Below are positions 1 through 7,858 of a stretch of 64,000 nt of DNA, piece by piece. The DNA comes from Parabacteroides sp. PM6-13 (GTDB taxonomy: Bacteria > Bacteroidota > Bacteroidia > Bacteroidales > Tannerellaceae). A program made the translations under genes and the position numbers. The notes beneath the pieces are model-generated. The model had not been told where the DNA came from and did no database searches. It was given only the letters and a program-made list of their open reading frames with translations. The stretch spans positions 248,001 through 312,000 of the forward strand of contig NZ_JARXWF010000001.1 of NCBI RefSeq assembly GCF_029892605.1, given 5' to 3'. Position 1 is the stretch's first letter. Every line of letters starts with the position of its first letter.

Positions 1-2796
1 GTTATCTTCCGCGATCAAGACTTTCAATTTATCACTCTTAACCTCTTCCTCTTTTGCCGCTTCCAGGATATTCTCCGCATGCTCAACCGGCACATAAGGC
101 AAAGTGAACCAGAAGGTAGTACCCTGCCCCTCTTCGTTCGGCTGCACGCCAATCGTGCCACCCATATGCATCACGATCATCTGACAAAGCGACAAGCCAA
201 GACCTGTACCCTGCACAAAGTGGTTCAGCTTCACAAAGCGTCCGAATATCTTTTCCTGCTGTTCGGGAGAGATACCACAACCCGTATCGCTCACATAGAA
301 ATAGAGCTTACCGCCCTCGATCAGTTTATAACCAAAGCGGATACTGCCGCTATCGGTAAACTTAGCAGCATTGGAAAGCATATTATTCAATACCTGTGTG
401 ATCCGCTTCTTCTCCGTACGGATAAAGCAGTTGGGGATCATATTATCGAACTCCACCTTCACCTCTTTCTTCGCCCGATCCTGTGTCACCTCCTGTAAAT
501 CATACAGGATAAAATTCAGGTCGACATCCGAATAATGGAAGTCCATGGTGCCGGCTTCTATCTTGGAGAGATCCAGAATATCACTAACCAACTGCAACAG
601 AAGCGTATTATTATTCTCGATAATGCTGATGTATTCCTGGCGGTCTTCGTCTTTCTCCGTTGCCGCGAGAATATTGGAGAAGCCTACGATCGCATTCAGC
701 GGCGTACGGATCTCATGGCTCATATTGGCCAGGAAGGCAGACTTCAGGCGGTTTGACTCTTCAGCCTTTTCTTTGGCCTGCAACAATTCCTGTTCGATAT
801 TTTTACGGTCGGTGATGATCACCGATGTGCCGAGCAGGGAAGTAGCTTTACCATTCTCACTACGTTTCTCTATCGCACCACGCACCTCTACCCAGTCATA
901 CGAGGTTTTAGCCATGGTTTTATAGATACGAAACTCACACTTCGCCGTGTGGTTATAGGTCATATTCTCGATCAGCTCCTTCAACGTTTTCTGCACCAAC
1001 TCGATATCATCCTCGTGGATACGTGAGAAATAACGCTCTTCGGGGATACATAATTGCTCTTCTTCCCGTATGCCTTCCGCGTAACGCTCAATGGGCTTAT
1101 TGACATCGCAAAGGATCAAACGACGCTCCATATCCCACTTCCAGGGAGTGATATTCGCCACATCCAGTGACATCATCAGTTTGCTGTTCACCGTACGCAA
1201 CAGCTGCTGTGTCTTATGCAATTCGCTGGTATCGACATAGAAAAGATCCATATACCCCGGATCGCTCGACGGCGAGATGATCAGGCTGAAATAACGATCG
1301 GTCGCATCAAAATAATAGGCCATATTCACCCGCGTATGGTTGTCGTATAAGATCGTTTTGTAGATATTCAGCATTTCGCTAAACATCTCCGGATTAGCCA
1401 AGCTTCCTTTTTTGCCCACAATCTCCTCGCGGGGCGAGAGTTGCTCCTCGTAACTTGGGTTTACGGCGGAAACGACATAGTCGACCGGTTCACCTTTGGA
1501 ATCAAAAATCAATCGTTCTTGCCGGTAACCAATCGGCATATTATTGATCAAATCGCTATAGCTGGCACGCAGTTTGGTCTCCCGCGTCTCGATCCGATGG
1601 GTCCGGCGGCTGAAGAAATAGACAACAGCCCCCGTCAGCGTCATCAACAACAACACGATCACAAACAACGTACTATTCTTCTCCCAAAAGGTTTGCGGAC
1701 GCATATAGATATGGGCATCTGCCGGCAACTGCGAAAGCGCCAGGCCGCCATTAAGCATCGCCAGATAGTTGAACGTCGGGTGAGGTGCCGGAGGAACGAT
1801 AAAAGTAGGATGTACTTCGCCAGCCACCATACGGTCGAACGCCTGCATAACGGTAGCATAGACCTGCTCGAAATGAGTGTAATAACCACCCACCATGCCA
1901 TTTTCCAATACCCCCACATCGTTCAATGTAAACACAGGAGAATTGGCATAAAGGTAAAAAATACGATAGGCATTCGTCTGCAGGAAAATATCACTCTCAT
2001 CATCCGAGCTATTGGCATTATACCAAGCAAAAAACAAAAGCCCGGTCTCTTCCGGTTCCCGCGACAAGAGGCCGACCATCTCATCGGTAGACATATCCTC
2101 GGAAACAAAATGTTCTACCTTCAGATCCGGATAAGTGGTATACAGTAGTTCTTCCAGATCCGCACGGTTCTGAGCACTGATATAACGTGTGTCGGATATG
2201 AAAATCAATTTATTCAGATGGGGGTACAAAGACTTCATCAAAGCAAGGGTTTCTTTGATGTAGAACGGATGATAAACAACCGTCAGATTATCACGGTCGC
2301 GCACAATCGGCTCAAGCGGTATACGATTCACCCGATGAATATCTTTGCGTGTGATATAGGTATCAATGGAGCCGATGTAATTATTACGGGCAAGCAACAA
2401 AGTAGGGATATCCTCTCCCCAGCGGGCATCGAGGGCTTCATGCATCACACTATACGTGTCGGCCTCCAGCATAATAATGTAGGCAGGCGCCTTTTGGTAT
2501 TTGGCAAACAACCGCTCCTGAAAAGCGACCAAATCGTCGGTACCTGTCAGGCTAAGCGCCAGCATATGCTCCACATAAACAGGAAGATCCGGATATTTTT
2601 CGGCCATATCCGCTACGATATGAGGAATGTACATCGCACTCCAGGCACAAGTCTCCGCATCCGGGTTGATCAATAATATATAATCGGTATCAGCATCTGC
2701 CGGAATCACTTCCGCTTTGATGTTACCACTTGCCAAAAAGCAAAAAAGAGTAACAAGCAATAATCTGATAGTATATGGCAAAAATAATCTCATCAT
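1..2796 (-). CDS. Hybrid two-component sensor histidine kinase (5' part; C-terminus beyond window edge)
   Basis: The open frame runs from ATG at 2796 to the window edge (932 codons visible). An N-terminal hydrophobic signal/anchor is followed by about 340 residues of periplasmic sensor reminiscent of ABC-type substrate-binding folds. A membrane segment near residues 374-394 leads into PAS-like regions. The HisKA motif FLANMSHEIRTPLN has its phospho-accepting His at residue 694. An HATPase domain follows (N box QVLNNMLSNAAKF, G box VSDTGCGISP). The last residues, KVLIAEDN, are the start of a receiver domain, so this is a hybrid kinase. It probably senses an extracytoplasmic ligand and relays phosphate to its own receiver. 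The ligand is unknown. A second in-frame ATG follows immediately (2793). Confidence 0.93.
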   Translation of the reverse strand, partial: MMRLFLPYTIRLLLVTLFCFLASGNIKAEVIPADADTDYILLINPDAETCAWSAMYIPHIVADMAEKYPDLPVYVEHMLALSLTGTDDLVAFQERLFAKYQKAPAYIIMLEADTYSVMHEALDARWGEDIPTLLLARNNYIGSIDTYITRKDIHRVNRIPLEPIVRDRDNLTVVYHPFYIKETLALMKSLYPHLNKLIFISDTRYISAQNRADLEELLYTTYPDLKVEHFVSEDMSTDEMVGLLSREPEETGLLFFAWYNANSSDDESDIFLQTNAYRIFYLYANSPVFTLNDVGVLENGMVGGYYTHFEQVYATVMQAFDRMVAGEVHPTFIVPPAPHPTFNYLAMLNGGLALSQLPADAHIYMRPQTFWEKNSTLFVIVLLLMTLTGAVVYFFSRRTHRIETRETKLRASYSDLINNMPIGYRQERLIFDSKGEPVDYVVSAVNPSYEEQLSPREEIVGKKGSLANPEMFSEMLNIYKTILYDNHTRVNMAYYFDATDRYFSLIISPSSDPGYMDLFYVDTSELHKTQQLLRTVNSKLMMSLDVANITPWKWDMERRLILCDVNKPIERYAEGIREEEQLCIPEERYFSRIHEDDIELVQKTLKELIENMTYNHTAKCEFRIYKTMAKTSYDWVEVRGAIEKRSENGKATSLLGTSVIITDRKNIEQELLQAKEKAEESNRLKSAFLANMSHEIRTPLNAIVGFSNILAATEKDEDRQEYISIIENNNTLLLQLVSDILDLSKIEAGTMDFHYSDVDLNFILYDLQEVTQDRAKKEVKVEFDNMIPNCFIRTEKKRITQVLNNMLSNAAKFTDSGSIRFGYKLIEGGKLYFYVSDTGCGISPEQQEKIFGRFVKLNHFVQGTGLGLSLCQMIVMHMGGTIGVQPNEEGQGTTFWFTLPYVPVEHAENILEAAKEEEVKSDKLKVLIAEDN

Positions 2797-2845
2797 GGTG
2801 CTTCTATTAAATGCCAGAGGTGTTAGTTCACTTTGTCTTACACTG

Positions 2846-2853
2846 CAAATGTA
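2846..2853 (-). promoter_or_regulatory. Putative -7 box of the hybrid kinase gene
   Basis: On the minus strand this reads TACATTTG, a full match to the Bacteroides -7 consensus TAnnTTTG. It lies about 50 bases upstream of the kinase ATG. No clear TTTG -33 box is seen at the usual distance. Confidence 0.45.
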
Positions 2854-3126
2854 ACATTTGTTTTTCAAACTTTAACTCGAGTTTCATACTTTTCTAAACA
2901 TACGTTTTGTCCTCATGATGCTTCAACAAACAACACCCCCTTTTGTTTGGGGCGGACTCAAAAATCAACAACTGAAATTCCTCCCCCTTCACGGAAGGGA
3001 TGTCGAACTCTTTTTTTATGTTATTTATCTCAAAAACAACGGCAATGCTATCAAAAAAAATAAGATAGATAGATTCGCCTTTTCTTTTTGGCAGGAACAC
3101 CGACTCTAAGATTCAAGGAGACCCCC

Positions 3127-3134
3127 TATTTTTG
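3127..3134 (+). promoter_or_regulatory. Putative -7 box for a short non-coding transcript
   Basis: TATTTTTG matches TAnnTTTG on the plus strand. No gene follows, but a strong terminator-like hairpin lies about 110 bases downstream. The -33 box is not convincing. Confidence 0.3.
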
Positions 3135-3140
3135 CCCTAT

Positions 3141-3274
3141 ATCAATCAACTTTTACAAAACAGACCCTACAAACAATTTAATAAGTCAGCGATAAATCAA
3201 GTTTTTGTTATTAACACAGATCAGTGTTTTTAATGTGGGGGTGAAAAGGCGTGCTTATCTATAAGCCGCCTTTT
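3141..3274 (+). ncRNA. Candidate small RNA ending in an intrinsic terminator
   Basis: In the 830-base gene-free stretch 2797-3631, this interval is bounded by a TATTTTTG promoter box and a GC-rich hairpin with a T-rich tail. It also contains an internal hairpin (AACAC/GTGTT arms near 3216-3232) and a G-run before the terminator. No convincing open frame lies in it. It matches no RNA family I can name. The call is inference from architecture only. The rest of the stretch (2860-3120) holds only short open frames of poor quality. Confidence 0.27.
3244..3274 (+). terminator. Intrinsic terminator hairpin
   Basis: Arms AAAAGGCG and CGCCTTTT enclose inner arms CTTAT/ATAAG, and the hairpin is followed by CTTTTT. 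No coding gene ends near it on the plus strand, which supports a short non-coding transcript upstream. Confidence 0.6.
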
Positions 3275-3427
3275 CTTTTTGGCCATGCGGAGGTATGGGG
3301 TTGCGCATAAACCGGCCATTTTTTTTTCGAAAAACTCCTTGAAAAAAAACGAACAAAAGGCCCCTTAGACACAGCCTACCCCTTGTTCCATTTCATAAAA
3401 ACCTCTTTCATAGCTTATCGGTACACT

Positions 3428-3539
3428 ATAGCTATCTACAAATTCACAAAAGCAAAAACCCCTATAAACAAATAGTTTACAGGAATTTTCTATTACTTAC
3501 TGACTGCTTCTAACCGCATATTACTTCAAATTCCTCGAA
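3428..3539 (-). repeat. Degenerate copy of the dnaK 3' tail and terminator (left boundary of the element pair)
   Basis: This 112-base stretch aligns with 19331-19441 throughout. It starts with the identical 16-mer ATAGCTATCTACAAAT, contains a terminator hairpin (arms 3461-3469 and 3475-3483), and ends in a diverged copy of the dnaK tail. On the minus strand the tail reads FEEFEVICG and then stops, against FEEVK-stop in intact dnaK. It is best explained as the displaced end of the original dnaK locus, or as the scar of an older insertion. Confidence 0.7.
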
Positions 3540-3578
3540 AGAAATAATACATGATTATCATCGAGTTTTGCTTTGCTG

Positions 3579-3627
3579 TACAAATACGATACTAAGACTA
3601 TATGCACAAAACATCGGTTACATTGTC
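3579..3627. repeat. Left-end repeat of the small (Fic) element
   Basis: TACAAAT (3579) and CATCGGTTACATTGTC (3612-3627) lie 40 and 73 bases from the dnaK-tail repeat. The same two blocks, the second identical, occur 41 and 74 bases from the repeat in the large element (4791, 4824-4839). Conserved sequence and spacing suggest integrase arm-type sites. Confidence 0.65.
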
Positions 3628-3631
3628 ATTT

Positions 3632-4516
3632 TTACTCATTCTCTTCATAATAATAGGAATAATCAATTCCTTTCATAAACATTTCGCGACTGTCGATTTC
3701 ATCTGTAAGGGAATTCTTTAGTAAACTCTTCAGTAGTGTACAGTCTGTGGGACTCAGCAGCATTGCATTATGATAATCTTTTTTGTCAATCTTACTCCAA
3801 TCGACACATAATTTCAGTCGCTTCTTAAAAATCAGATCCAACCAAATACGAGTGCTTCGTCCGTTTCCTTCCATGAATGGATGAGCAATGTTCATTTCAA
3901 TATATTTATCGACAATCTCGTCAAAAGAGTTTTCAGGCATTTCTTCTATTTGTTTCAATGTATTGCCTAAGAAATGTGATACCGCAAACTGAAACCCGCC
4001 TTTTGAAATATTCTTTTGTCTTATCTGTCCTGCAAAATCGTAAAGACCACCAAACAAATAGGCGTGGATTTGTTGTAGGCTTTTTGTTGTGCCAATTTCC
4101 GCATCGTTGATGAGATTGCTTTCGAAAAAAGAATATGCCTTCTTTTTGCTTTGTCCATCAATGCTGTTGTCACTATAAGTAAACCAATCGAGGAATTTAA
4201 TTGCATTGTTGTTAGGAAAATGCTTAGCAAGAGAAATAACGCCCTCGCTATCAAGCGTATCAGCCAAACGTCTTTTACCATCAGCTGCCATAAACTTGAA
4301 ACCGTGAGTAGCACTCACAAGTTGATTTTGCTCTTTGGTTAGTTTACGTTTCAACCAACGCCAATAATTATTTGCTTTGGTGTAGTCGTCTTGCCCATAG
4401 AGTGCTGCTACTACATCTACTACATTAAACCACCATTTGTTGTTCTCTTCGTCCCAAATGGCACGAACCTCGCGGTCATCGAAGAAACGAATTGATATTT
4501 TTGTATTATTGCTCAT
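3632..4516 (-). CDS. BRO-N/Fic-domain fusion, probable AMP-transferase
   Basis: The N-terminal ~110 residues resemble a BRO-N/DinD-like domain ([12 protein letters not shown]). The C-terminal part is a Fic domain with the active-site motif [12 protein letters not shown] (residues 212-223; catalytic His212, Arg220/Arg223). The family transfers AMP or a related group to Ser/Thr/Tyr of target proteins. The C-terminus carries SYYYE (Ser287 to Glu291), which resembles the autoinhibitory SxxxE(G/N) helix of class III Fic proteins, so it may be self-restrained. I chose ATG at 4516; a TTG codon 12 bases upstream also fits. It is the only gene of the small element, and no antitoxin gene accompanies it. 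The target is unknown. Confidence 0.85.
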   Translation of the reverse strand: MSNNTKISIRFFDDREVRAIWDEENNKWWFNVVDVVAALYGQDDYTKANNYWRWLKRKLTKEQNQLVSATHGFKFMAADGKRRLADTLDSEGVISLAKHFPNNNAIKFLDWFTYSDNSIDGQSKKKAYSFFESNLINDAEIGTTKSLQQIHAYLFGGLYDFAGQIRQKNISKGGFQFAVSHFLGNTLKQIEEMPENSFDEIVDKYIEMNIAHPFMEGNGRSTRIWLDLIFKKRLKLCVDWSKIDKKDYHNAMLLSPTDCTLLKSLLKNSLTDEIDSREMFMKGIDYSYYYEENE

Positions 4517-4587
4517 TGTCCATGTCAAGAGAATTTCTATTCTATGTTTTGATGTTCGGGCATAATTATATTGTGCTTGTCATCTGT

Positions 4588-4620
4588 TACAAATGTATGA
4601 TAATAAACAGTCAAAACAAT
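4588..4620 (-). promoter_or_regulatory. Right-end repeat of the small element, containing the fic promoter
   Basis: TACAAATGTATGATAA is identical to 19299-19314 at the right end of the large element, and similarity continues for about 15 more bases. On the minus strand it holds TACATTTG (4590-4597), a perfect -7 box, with TTTTG upstream. It faces the fic gene. Confidence 0.6.
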
Positions 4621-4644
4621 AACCTGCAATAATTTTCTTAAAGC

Positions 4645-4680
4645 AAAACGGGCTACAAACACCTGGTTTGCAGCCCGTTT
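4645..4680. terminator. Strong terminator hairpin at the right end of the small element
   Basis: Arms AAACGGGCT-CAAAC and GTTTG-AGCCCGTTT are nearly perfect, with T-rich tails on both strands. It stands where dnaK transcripts would arrive if the small element were next to dnaK. Its sequence is unrelated to the terminator at 19361, so each element appears to bring its own. Confidence 0.75.
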
Positions 4681-4719
4681 TTATTATTTGTTAATTATTT
4701 AACTTCTCGATTCTTTGAA

Positions 4720-4750
4720 TTCTAATCGCCTTTTACTTCACTTCTTCGAA
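4720..4750. repeat. att core copy (dnaK 3' tail) between the two elements
   Basis: A perfect 31-base direct repeat of 19411-19441. It contains the last codons of dnaK (FEEVK-stop on the minus strand) and the bases just after. The flanking bases differ at both ends, so 31 bp is the exact repeat length. It marks the left border of the large element and the right border of the small one. Confidence 0.9.
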
Positions 4751-4790
4751 ATTGAGCGTATGTGAGTATCAGAAAGTTAAGTTTCTATGG

Positions 4791-4839
4791 TACAAATGCG
4801 GTACTGATATAGTGTATAGAAATCATCGGTTACATTGTC
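4791..4839. repeat. Left-end repeat of the large element
   Basis: TACAAATGCGGTACT at 4791 and CATCGGTTACATTGTC at 4824-4839 match the left end of the small element in sequence and spacing. They are likely integrase arm-type sites. Confidence 0.65.
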
Positions 4840-4871
4840 GTTTGTGGTTGTTTGTGTTCATTTTGAAATGC

Positions 4872-4890
4872 TGTTCATTGTCAATGAACA
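4872..4890. repeat. Perfect 19-base palindrome
   Basis: TGTTCATT and AATGAACA are perfect 8-base arms around a 3-base loop, 24 bases beyond the metallophosphoesterase stop. There is no T-run, so it is more likely a protein-binding site near the element end than a terminator. Confidence 0.4.
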
Positions 4891-4913
4891 TGCAAGGATA
4901 GTGAACAAACTCT

Positions 4914-5732
4914 CTACTCGTAGTCCATTCTTCGCTCTCGAAATTCATTTATTTCTCCGCAATCGCATAATCTGAAATTGATATCGTAATGTCGCTCTAA
5001 TTTATGTTCATGAAAATGTCCATAATACCAATCTACTATGTTCTTTTGCTGCTCTTGTAGCTTTGCGAATATCAGATCCATAGTTACTCGCTCCCGATCA
5101 ATGACTTGCTCTAACCCGTCATCCACTTTCAACCAAGTGGTAATACCTTGCTTGGTGGTTGGATAAGCAAAAGAAGGAACGGTATGCGTTGCTACAATAT
5201 CGATTTTATTAGGATACACATAATTAATTTCGTTCAGCTTCTCCTCATCAAAATAAGGCAATTCAGCATCACCCCAATAGGTTTTCCTTCCTGTTTTTTG
5301 CTCTCTTTCTATCCTATATGTACGGTCAATAGAAGTTGCACCTCCGACACACAAAACATTTGTTGCTCCAACCTGTACAATACTGTAATCCTCTAACAAG
5401 TGGATGTGTTTATGTTTTTTGAAACTACCATTGAAATAATCCGGAGCATCATGATTTCCTCGAAACATAACCAAGTGATTATTCTTTTTGGACAGCCTCA
5501 GATTAAGCTTGCGAAATAATGTCAAATAGTATTCGTCCTTGTGAAATCCCATGCCAATATCTCCACAGACTATCAGAACGGCATTGTCGTATTGATTTAG
5601 TTTATAGGCAATCGTTTCAAACTCTCCGTGGATATCGCCACAAAAAAGCAAGGCATCTATATTTTCAAACCGTATATTACTAAGCATTTCTTTTCTGTGT
5701 GAATTATCCGACATTTTCGCTACACTATGCAT
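4914..5732 (-). CDS. Calcineurin-like metallophosphoesterase
   Basis: 272 aa with the full set of dinuclear-metal motifs: GDIHGE (residues 32-37), GDIG (57-60), GNHD (92-95), a THTVPS histidine, and GHFHEH near residue 240. The protein should be an active phosphodiesterase or phosphatase; the substrate is unknown. It is the leftmost gene of the large element. The upstream neighbours are decayed fragments, so it is probably transcribed alone. The repeated TGCGTGAT units upstream may be its operator. It could act in defence or nucleotide-signal turnover, but nothing visible settles this. Confidence 0.88.
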   Translation of the reverse strand: MHSVAKMSDNSHRKEMLSNIRFENIDALLFCGDIHGEFETIAYKLNQYDNAVLIVCGDIGMGFHKDEYYLTLFRKLNLRLSKKNNHLVMFRGNHDAPDYFNGSFKKHKHIHLLEDYSIVQVGATNVLCVGGATSIDRTYRIEREQKTGRKTYWGDAELPYFDEEKLNEINYVYPNKIDIVATHTVPSFAYPTTKQGITTWLKVDDGLEQVIDRERVTMDLIFAKLQEQQKNIVDWYYGHFHEHKLERHYDINFRLCDCGEINEFRERRMDYE

Positions 5733-5767
5733 TGCCTCATTTGTTGTTGCTCGCTTTGCTTACTTTT

Positions 5768-5807
5768 TGCGTGATCGATGCGTGATATGCGTGATTTTTG
5801 CGCGATC
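5768..5807. repeat. Iterated TGCGTGAT octamers upstream of the metallophosphoesterase
   Basis: TGCGTGAT occurs at 5768, 5779 and 5788, with a variant TGCGCGAT at 5799. The spacing is 11, 9 and 11 bases, close to one helical turn, which suggests cooperative protein binding. An operator or small iteron cluster is possible. Confidence 0.45.
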
Positions 5808-5928
5808 ACAAAAGTTCGTAAAAAGTTCCAGCACCTGCACCAGACATTCCTAATAATCCAAATTTTTCAACCAATTCTTTTAGTTCATTAGTTGCTGTCT
5901 TATTTGAAAAGTTACTTGCTTTTGCATT
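5806..5928 (-). pseudogene. C-terminal fragment of a winged-helix domain protein
   Basis: A 40-residue frame reads ...NKTATNELKELVEKFGLL and GAGAGTFYELL-stop. This resembles the C-terminal winged helix found in AlbA/RecG-like or Fic-associated proteins (TAtrdLkeLvekGiL...GRGTyY). A stop codon (5929-5931) precedes it in frame, so no full gene remains. It is a remnant of lost cargo. Confidence 0.55.
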
Positions 5929-6228
5929 TCATGATAAGCAAATAATATTGTAAATCAAAATCTTATTACTATCGCCATATGAATTTTTTGTACGAATCCG
6001 TTTGCCTTCTGGCGAAAAAACACTGATTGGTATTTGAAAAAACGAATGCATTGTTTGCCCATCAGTATTAATCGCAGCAATTACTCTTGGTGTAACGATA
6101 GCGACATGAAGTTCATTTCTTTTACACTGTTCGCTTAGGTACTTCAAAAAATGAGTTTTGTCTGAGGCTGCTTGGCCCGTAAGAAATAGCGATTTGCATT
6201 TGTTTAGCACAACATCAACCGCTTGCAT
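5929..6228 (-). pseudogene. N-terminal remnant of a PIF1-like helicase
   Basis: The frame encodes SLFLTGQAASDKTHFLKYL and later GQTMHSFFQIP. These correspond to the Walker A region (normally FLTGkAGTGKTTFL) and the following TIHSFF motif of Bacteroidetes PIF1/UvrD-like helicases. The Walker A glycine before Lys-Thr is replaced by Asp, the frame has a stop just upstream, and only about 99 residues of a protein of several hundred remain. It is non-functional as a helicase. Confidence 0.6.
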
Positions 6229-6268
6229 AAATTCTTCACTCTGCTGGTCTATTTACATTATCATAAAT

Positions 6269-7858
6269 TTAATAGTTGTTTCTCCATTTTGTCACTCGTT
6301 CAATAATAGTTTCACAATACTTTTTTGCTGTATTAAAATCATCAATTGAGATAAATTCGCTATTATTATGTGCAACAGGATTCCTTATATCTGCTAAGAA
6401 ATTGAATTTTTTACCCCATTCTTTCTTTTCATCTCCTAATACTTTTTTAAACCAATCCCAATCTGAGGAAATAAATAAATCATACATATCTCTTGGAAAT
6501 GTATAGTCTATCAAATGTTCGCTGGAATTACCAAATTTTTTGTTTGAATATGTTCGAGTATTGCACAACTTTTTAATCCCGTCGTATTTTCCTCCACTTT
6601 TAGCGTATTTTGTCAAATATTTAGTTTCCCAATCATCATCAAAAACTTCAGTAATCCACGTCTTAATTAAATCTCTTACTGCCCGCTCTGTTTCCTTCCA
6701 AAGAGGCCAAAAGTCTATATCATTATATTTCAAATATAATAATTCGGTAAAATAATCCGAGAAACAAACATATGAAGCCGAATTCTGATTTTTAGAATTG
6801 TTAAATTCTCTTTTTAACAATGAATATTTTTTCATGGAGCCAACTTTTCTAATAAACTCATATTTCAGAAGTTTTTGCTCATCTGATATTGTAACATTAT
6901 ATATGGGCCCCAAAATTAACTGTAATGCTTTATCGTATAGTTTTTCGTCTTTTAGCAGGATAATTATTTTATCAAAGTTATTAAATAGTGCCAATTTTAG
7001 CTCAGACTCCAAATAGGATGGTTCAAAATCAAATTTTACAACTTGGTTTTTTAACATTAAGTTGTAAACTTCATAATTACACATGTCGATCAGAAATGGA
7101 TGTCTGCCAACTAAATAATCAATGTTTTGCTTATATTCATCCGACACTTCAATGTCTAATCGCTTCAAAGAATCCCAATATTCAGCAATATCTGAATTAT
7201 TGAACAATCCAAGCCGTAAATCTGAGAAAATGCCACAAAAGTTTGATATCGCACCGTTTTCTGCCTCAATCTCCTGAATAGTTCGACGGGAAACAGTAAC
7301 CAAGCAAATCTGCGTCTCTGGTTGCGAAGCCAACTCTCGTAATAATTGAAAATCAGAAACAGTGAAAATTGAGGCGACATGGTCAAATTCATCCAAAATA
7401 AAAGATGCTCTAAATTCGTTTCGTTTCAAAAAACGGAAAAATTTTTGAACAAGATTCTTGAATTCAAAATTGTCTTTTTCAGCTTTCATCTTGTCATATA
7501 TTGGTTGAAGTTTATTAAACGAAGATTCGTGGCTTTCTATAAGCTCAAGCTCTTCCAATACTTGACACGCTAATTGTTTAAAAAAATCCTTTGAGGAAAC
7601 AAGTCGTCCGACATAAATAAACGATAGAATGTTTCTTTTGTTCAGTAGTTTTTCTTTTAACGGCATCAATGCATTCCAAACTAAACTTGATTTGCCTATT
7701 CGCGGCATACCCATAATAGCAATGTTTCCATATGCATCACCAAGTATGCGATTTTGTATTGTTTGTACTTCATTCTTTCTCCCTGCAAATCGGCTTCCTT
7801 TGACGATTTGACCATAATCAGAAAAGGGATTCTGTGAGTTTAATGCTTTAATAACCAT
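6269..7858 (-). CDS. AAA/STAND-like ATPase with C-terminal HEPN-like domain
   Basis: 529 aa. The start NPFSDYGQIVKGSRFAGR is typical of AAA-like NTPases of the archaeal-ATPase/STAND class. Walker A is GMPRIGKSS (residues 50-58), Walker B is FILDEFD (153-159), and VTVSRRT is sensor-like. The last ~120 residues form an alpha-helical domain containing DIRNPVAHNN, where Arg492-x4-His497 fits the HEPN RNase motif (Swt1-like HEPN). I infer a nuclease effector controlled by an NTPase. Its ATG lies inside the end of the upstream 1321-aa gene (19-base overlap), implying translational coupling. AT-rich codon use is unlike the backbone. Confidence 0.8.
   Translation of the reverse strand: MVIKALNSQNPFSDYGQIVKGSRFAGRKNEVQTIQNRILGDAYGNIAIMGMPRIGKSSLVWNALMPLKEKLLNKRNILSFIYVGRLVSSKDFFKQLACQVLEELELIESHESSFNKLQPIYDKMKAEKDNFEFKNLVQKFFRFLKRNEFRASFILDEFDHVASIFTVSDFQLLRELASQPETQICLVTVSRRTIQEIEAENGAISNFCGIFSDLRLGLFNNSDIAEYWDSLKRLDIEVSDEYKQNIDYLVGRHPFLIDMCNYEVYNLMLKNQVVKFDFEPSYLESELKLALFNNFDKIIILLKDEKLYDKALQLILGPIYNVTISDEQKLLKYEFIRKVGSMKKYSLLKREFNNSKNQNSASYVCFSDYFTELLYLKYNDIDFWPLWKETERAVRDLIKTWITEVFDDDWETKYLTKYAKSGGKYDGIKKLCNTRTYSNKKFGNSSEHLIDYTFPRDMYDLFISSDWDWFKKVLGDEKKEWGKKFNFLADIRNPVAHNNSEFISIDDFNTAKKYCETIIERVTKWRNNY

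Noticed and set aside
1441-2676. Long open frames on the plus strand (235 and 152 codons).
   Set aside because: They lie opposite the periplasmic sensor of the hybrid kinase, whose frame is continuous with clear domain motifs. The plus-strand translations have no recognisable domain.
2894-3100. Short minus-strand frame (68 codons) in the gene-free stretch.
   Set aside because: No conserved features, no promoter or start context, and several overlapping alternatives in other frames.
3428-3539. tRNA gene as the integration target.
   Set aside because: No tRNA fold is found at any of the three repeat copies; the repeated sequence is the dnaK tail and terminator.
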